Source of the DNA: an uncultured beta proteobacterium
Lineage (GTDB): Bacteria > Pseudomonadota > Gammaproteobacteria > Burkholderiales > Burkholderiaceae_C
Assembly: GCA_903886165.1 (NCBI GenBank)
Contig: CAISLL010000018.1
Span: 1 to 16,965 of the forward strand
DNA: 16,965 nucleotides
Reading direction: 5' to 3'
The notes under the pieces are model-generated. The model had not been told where the DNA came from and did not search any database. It saw only the letters and a list, made by a program, of their open reading frames with translations. Both the position numbers and the translations under genes were made by a program. Position 1 is the stretch's first letter; the number at the start of each line of letters is the position of its first letter. Below are positions 13,416 to 16,965 of this stretch, piece by piece.

Positions 13416-13967
13416 ATGATTGAAAAATTGCGACTGACTGTTGTGCTGTTGCTGGCCTGCGTTGGGCAGGCTTGGGCGCAAACCCCGCAAGCCACTGAGT
13501 CAAAGGTGACCAGTGTGGCCGCGCTAGACCTGGCGCGTTATGCTGGGGAATGGTTTGAGGTGGCGGCGTTTCCGATGTTTTTTCAGCGCAATTGTGTCGG
13601 TGACACCACGGCCAATTACGCGCTCGCGCTGGATGGAAGCATCAAGGTCACCAACCGCTGCCGTACCCAGGACGGTATGGACGAAGCCAGCGGCCATGCC
13701 ACCGTGGTCGAGGGGAGCGCCAACAGCCGCTTGAAGGTCTCATTTTTCTGGCCATTCAAGGCCGACTATTGGGTCATCGGTCTGGATGCTGACTACCGCT
13801 GGGCCTTGGTAGGCAACCCGAATCGCAAGTACCTGTGGCTGCTTTCACGCACACCCCAGTTGCCCCAGCCGCTGCTTGAGGTGGCATTGGCCAGCGCCAA
13901 AGCGCAAGGCTATGACCTGAGCCAACTGCGCTACACCCCGCAAGAGGCGGCTATGGTGGCGAAGTAG
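13416..13967 (+). CDS. blc: Blc-type bacterial lipocalin
   Basis: A 183-residue exported lipocalin. The start at 13416 (MIEKLRL) has a GAGGGAG ribosome site. The frame is open 14 codons earlier, but that part overlaps the upstream hairpin. Residues 1-21 are a signal peptide with AWA as a possible cleavage site. LLAC at 12-15 could be a non-standard lipobox, which would make it an outer-membrane lipoprotein like E. coli Blc. The lipocalin G-x-W motif is at 44-46 in GEWFEVAAFP, Cys60 and Cys82 may form the usual disulfide, and the later barrel strands read DYWVIGLDADYRWALVG and LWLLSRTP. The family binds lysophospholipids or fatty acids in envelope maintenance. An AhpD-like gene follows after 57 bp, possibly in the same transcript. 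Confidence 0.9.
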   Translation: MIEKLRLTVVLLLACVGQAWAQTPQATESKVTSVAALDLARYAGEWFEVAAFPMFFQRNCVGDTTANYALALDGSIKVTNRCRTQDGMDEASGHATVVEGSANSRLKVSFFWPFKADYWVIGLDADYRWALVGNPNRKYLWLLSRTPQLPQPLLEVALASAKAQGYDLSQLRYTPQEAAMVAK

Positions 13968-14024
13968 CAGACCATACATAAGCTGTTTGTAAAATAAGCC
14001 TGAATTTTGATCACAAGGAGTTTT

Positions 14025-14372
14025 ATGAGTGAGTTTGATTCGATTGGCTTGATGAAGAACATCAATGACAACCTGGGGCCGTTTCGCAAGTCACAAAGCG
14101 AAACCATGCAAGGTTTTGGCCAAATGGCCAAGGCGGCCATGGCCGAGGGCGTGGTCAGTGCCAAACACAAGGAGCTGATTGCCCTTGCCATTGGCGTCAC
14201 TCAACACTGCGCGGGTTGCATCGCTTTTCACGTCAAGGCCCTGCACCGGCTCGGTTGCACCCGTGCCGAGCTTGAAGAAGCGCTGGGCGTGTGTGTCTAC
14301 ATGGGTGGTGGCCCCGGCCTGATGCTGGTGGCCGAGGCGCTGGCAGCCTGGGATGCGATGACACCGGCCTGA
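14025..14372 (+). CDS. AhpD-like carboxymuconolactone-decarboxylase-family protein
   Basis: A 115-residue cytoplasmic protein of the AhpD/CMD fold. The redox motif is complete: Glu50, then Cys62-A-G-Cys65 and His69 in ELIALAIGVTQHCAGCIAFH, the E-x(11)-CxxC-x3-H arrangement of alkylhydroperoxidase AhpD. A thiol-disulfide peroxidase or reductase role is therefore likely. The start at 14025 has an AAGGAG ribosome site 5 nt upstream; the six codons before it in frame are not needed. It follows the lipocalin gene by 57 bp without a visible terminator, so the two may be co-transcribed and both linked to oxidised lipid or peroxide stress (inference). Confidence 0.9.
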   Translation: MSEFDSIGLMKNINDNLGPFRKSQSETMQGFGQMAKAAMAEGVVSAKHKELIALAIGVTQHCAGCIAFHVKALHRLGCTRAELEEALGVCVYMGGGPGLMLVAEALAAWDAMTPA

Positions 14373-14774
14373 GACAAGCCTGGTTGTAGTCATTTATGCA
14401 TGAATTCAGCCTGCAGCCCTTATATAAAATGTGATGGAGATATATTATTGATAGCAATTGGCGGACTCAATCTGGAGCGCCGAGACCGCAAGCAATTTTT
14501 GCGGAAGCCATAACTTTTTGGCTTCGGTGTGGGCGTTTCATATTCATATTCATTGTCAACGGCCATTTTCCAGACAGTGGTGATACTGAGGCAGCGGATT
14601 TTTACCGTGTCCGATGAGACCCTGCAGTTTGCCGGGCAAGCGCAGTGACTGCAGTATTGGAGGGAAGGCGTTGGCATTCAAATTTTGCCAATCAGACCCG
14701 TGTCGAATGCCTGGTGCAGATGGCAAAGCTGCACAAAAAGAAAAAGCCTATTTCCATCCTTAGAGAGCATCCTG
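14373..14774. other. 400-bp stretch without a recognisable gene before ccoG
   Basis: It contains repeat copy D near its left end, a GAAGCC-N10-GGCTTC hairpin (14504-14509/14520-14525) and a TTGCC-G-GGCAA palindrome near 14635. Frames on both strands are short and interrupted, and I recognise no family in them. No clear FNR/ANR-type box (TTGAT-N4-ATCAA) is seen, although ccoG is often oxygen-regulated. A decayed gene cannot be excluded. Confidence 0.4.
14409..14457. repeat. AT-rich intergenic repeat (copy D, diverged)
   Basis: It reads GCAGCCCTTATATAAAAT, then an AT-rich part, and ends in TTGATAGCA. The order AGCCCTT, AT-rich middle, ATAGCA-like end follows copies A-C, but without a strong hairpin. 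It begins 36 bp after the ahpD-like stop. Confidence 0.4.
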
Positions 14775-16211
14775 ATGACCACTGAAAACAAAGAAAAAAA
14801 GAAAGTGATACCGATCGCCGTCGCGCAGCCGGACGAAGAACTTGTATCGCTGTACGCGGCGCAACAAAAAATCTATCCACGCAGTGTGACGGGGCTGTTT
14901 TCGAACTGGCGCTGGTTCATGGTGTGGGTGACGCAGATCATTTTTTATGGACTGCCTTGGATCGAGTGGGGCCAGCGCCAGGCGGTGCTGTTTGACTTGA
15001 GCGTGCGCCGCTTTTATATCTTTGGCCTGGTGCTGTACCCGCAGGACTTCATTTATCTGACCGGCCTGATGGTCATCGCGGCCCTGTCGCTGTTTTTGTT
15101 CACAGCCGTGGCGGGGCGTTTGTGGTGCGGCTACGCGTGCCCGCAAACGGTTTACACCGAAATCTTCTTATGGATAGAAAAAAAGCTGGAAGGCGACCGT
15201 TCGGCGCGGATGCGGCGCGACGAAGGTCCCATGACCGCCGAGAAATTCGCCCGCAAGGCGGGCAAGCAGTTTCTGTGGATCGCGTTTGCGTTCTGGACCG
15301 GTTTCACCTTTGTTGGTTATTTTGTCCCGATGCGTGACATGACTGATGCCTTTCTGGGCGGCAAACTGGCGGCCTGGGAGTTTTTCTGGGTCTTCTTTTA
15401 TGGCTTTGCAACCTATGGCAACGCGGGTTTCCTGCGTGAGCAGGTTTGCAAACACATGTGTCCTTACGCTCGTTTCCAAAGCGCCATGTTTGACAAGGAT
15501 ACCTTGATCGTGACCTATGACGCAGAGCGTGGCGAGCCGCGTGGCGCACGGTCCAGGAAGGCTGATCTGTCTGTTCTGAAACTGGGTGCTTGTGTGGACT
15601 GCAGTCTGTGTGTGCAGGTGTGTCCCACCGGCATTGACATCCGCAATGGCCTGCAATACGAATGTATTGGCTGCGGTGCATGTGCCGATGTGTGTGACAC
15701 GGTGATGGACAAGGTCGGTTACCCGCGCGGACTGATCAAGTACTCAACCGAAAACGCCATGTCCCAGCACTGGACCAAAGAGCAGACCGTGAAACGTGTG
15801 CTGAGGCCCAGGGTGCTGGTGTACACGGCGATCCTGCTGGGCATTGTGATTGCCATTTTTGTCAGCCTGTCAACCCGCACCCCTTTCAAAGCCGATGTGG
15901 TGCGTGACCGTGGCGTGATGGCGCGGGTGGTTGAGGCCGGCAAGGTTGAGAACGTGTACAGCATCCAAGTGATGAACGCGACCGAATCTGCCCAGCGCTA
16001 CAAGATTTCAGTGGAGGGCTTGCCAGGTATTGCCATCATGTCTGAGGACACCCTTCGCATTGCATCCACCGAAGCGCGCTGGGTGGCGGTGCGGGTGCAG
16101 GTGCCGCCAGAAGCTGACAAGCCGGGTTCACATGAGATTCACTTCACCATTGAGTCTTTGGACAGCCCAGGCCGTTTGCGGGAAGAGTCCAAGTTCATCA
16201 TTCCCCAGTAA
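14775..16211 (+). CDS. ccoG: Cytochrome c oxidase accessory protein CcoG (FixG/RdxA)
   Basis: A 478-residue inner-membrane ferredoxin-like protein needed for assembly of cbb3-type cytochrome oxidase, proposed to handle copper reduction for CcoN. Two Cys clusters are intact: C273-x2-C-x2-C-x3-CP and C297-x2-C-x2-C-x3-C307, expected to bind two [4Fe-4S] clusters. Further conserved pairs are CGYACP (118-123) and CKHMCP (225-230). Membrane helices lie at about 47-62, 92-114, 166-184, 201-216 and 346-365, followed by the C-terminal Ig-like FixG domain (about 370-475). The start MTTENKEKKK at 14775 was chosen because the 30 codons upstream look non-coding; its ribosome site is weak. The ccoNOQP genes that usually accompany it are not in the window on either side. 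Confidence 0.92.
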   Translation: MTTENKEKKKVIPIAVAQPDEELVSLYAAQQKIYPRSVTGLFSNWRWFMVWVTQIIFYGLPWIEWGQRQAVLFDLSVRRFYIFGLVLYPQDFIYLTGLMVIAALSLFLFTAVAGRLWCGYACPQTVYTEIFLWIEKKLEGDRSARMRRDEGPMTAEKFARKAGKQFLWIAFAFWTGFTFVGYFVPMRDMTDAFLGGKLAAWEFFWVFFYGFATYGNAGFLREQVCKHMCPYARFQSAMFDKDTLIVTYDAERGEPRGARSRKADLSVLKLGACVDCSLCVQVCPTGIDIRNGLQYECIGCGACADVCDTVMDKVGYPRGLIKYSTENAMSQHWTKEQTVKRVLRPRVLVYTAILLGIVIAIFVSLSTRTPFKADVVRDRGVMARVVEAGKVENVYSIQVMNATESAQRYKISVEGLPGIAIMSEDTLRIASTEARWVAVRVQVPPEADKPGSHEIHFTIESLDSPGRLREESKFIIPQ

Positions 16212-16241
16212 CGACTTGACCGATCGCCCTTTGCTTTCGCC

Positions 16242-16965
16242 ATGCTTCTGAACATTGTTTTAGGCCTGGCGGGGCTTTGGTTGCTGCGTGCGGGTGCGCA
16301 CACCCTGATCTTGAAAGGTCTGCGTGCGCCGCGGGTGCCTGGGCACATGCCAGCCGATACGCTGGCGCTGGGCGCAGAACCGGTTCACTTGCCTGGTCCG
16401 AATGGCAAGACACTTTTTGCCTGGTTCGTGCCCGTGCCTGGGGTGTCAAGCGCGCCAGCCGTGCTGGTCATGCATGGCTGGGGCGCCAACGCCAGCATGA
16501 TGCTGCCCTCGGTGGCCCCCCTGCAGGCGGCGGGTATGGCTGTGTTGTTGCTGGACGCCCGCTGCCACGGTGCCAGTGGGGATGAGCCATTCACCTCACT
16601 GCCGCGCTTTTCGCAAGACATCGAGGCGGGTATGGACTGGCTGGCCCGGCAGCCAAAAGTGGATGCGGCACGCCTGGCGGTGATGGGCCATTCAGTGGGG
16701 GCGGGTGCTGCATTGCTGAGCGCCACGCGGCGCGACGACATTCGGGCCGTGGTGAGCATCAGTGCGTTTGCGCATCCTTATGAAGTGATGCGCAGGTTTT
16801 TGGCTGTGCACCATATCCCCTATTTTTTGCTGGGCTGGTATGTGTTGCGCCATGTGCAGCGGGTGATTGGTGCGCGTTTTGATGACATTGCACCGATTCA
16901 CAGCATGACGCGTGTGCGTTGCCCGGTGCTGCTGGTGCATGGGAAAGACGACGACCTGAGATCGG
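16242..16965 (+). CDS. Membrane-anchored alpha/beta hydrolase, 3' end missing
   Basis: From the ATG at 16242 the frame is open for 241 codons to the window edge. Residues 1-17 form a hydrophobic N-terminal helix, probably a membrane anchor. The hydrolase core shows the HGWGAN oxyanion motif (78-83), the nucleophile elbow G-H-Ser151-V-G, and LLVHGKDDDL around 231-239, where the acid Asp is expected. The catalytic His would lie beyond the edge. It resembles serine-aminopeptidase/S33-like hydrolases of the Hydrolase_4 type; substrate unknown. It starts 30 bp after ccoG on the same strand, so co-transcription is likely, although no functional link to oxidase assembly is known to me. Confidence 0.85.
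   Translation, partial: MLLNIVLGLAGLWLLRAGAHTLILKGLRAPRVPGHMPADTLALGAEPVHLPGPNGKTLFAWFVPVPGVSSAPAVLVMHGWGANASMMLPSVAPLQAAGMAVLLLDARCHGASGDEPFTSLPRFSQDIEAGMDWLARQPKVDAARLAVMGHSVGAGAALLSATRRDDIRAVVSISAFAHPYEVMRRFLAVHHIPYFLLGWYVLRHVQRVIGARFDDIAPIHSMTRVRCPVLLVHGKDDDLRS

Noticed and set aside
14020..14460. TTGAT sequences near the ahpD-like and ccoG genes as FNR/ANR boxes
   Set aside because: The matching ATCAA half-site at four-base spacing is absent in each case.

Overview
The window looks like chromosomal DNA of a betaproteobacterium in the Comamonadaceae, most like Rhodoferax, Polaromonas or their relatives. This rests on the GC-rich coding style, the protein families present, and short AT-rich intergenic elements of a type I associate with that family. 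No database search was possible, so the taxonomic call is inference.

Left part (1-2157): the start of a secreted beta/gamma-crystallin-fold protein runs off the left edge on the minus strand. It is followed by a 5'-truncated EAL-domain remnant (plus) and a transglutaminase-like protein (minus). Then comes about 330 bp without a gene, ending in a hairpin repeat.

Metabolic and stress block (2158-7759): D-3-hydroxybutyrate dehydrogenase (bdhA, minus) diverges from an alpha/beta hydrolase. The hydrolase is followed after 15 bp by a RelA-type (p)ppGpp synthetase, and further on by exonuclease I (sbcB). The 152-bp divergent region between bdhA and the hydrolase holds two strong dyads.

Middle (7760-9395): a 574-bp gene-free stretch carries several nested inverted repeats. 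It precedes a periplasmic single-haem protein of the DUF3365/Tll0287-like type and a single-domain rhodanese.

Export operon (9399-13196, minus): a TetR regulator, a membrane-fusion protein, an FtsX/MacB-type permease and an ABC ATPase lie head to tail. The regulator is 17 nt from the next gene, and the last two junctions are 4-nt start/stop overlaps. A 16-bp palindrome over a TATAAT-like -10 lies just in front of tetR and suggests autoregulation. The operon is a tripartite exporter; its substrate is unknown.

Right part (13416-16965): a Blc-type lipocalin and an AhpD-like protein form a pair. About 400 bp without a recognisable gene follows, then ccoG (cbb3 oxidase assembly) without ccoNOQP beside it, and finally a membrane-anchored alpha/beta hydrolase cut by the right edge.

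Most of the window is ordinary core chromosome. I did not find a convincing new multi-gene system. The most unusual signals are non-coding: the gene-end repeat family, the structured 7760-8333 region, and paired dyads in front of several genes.
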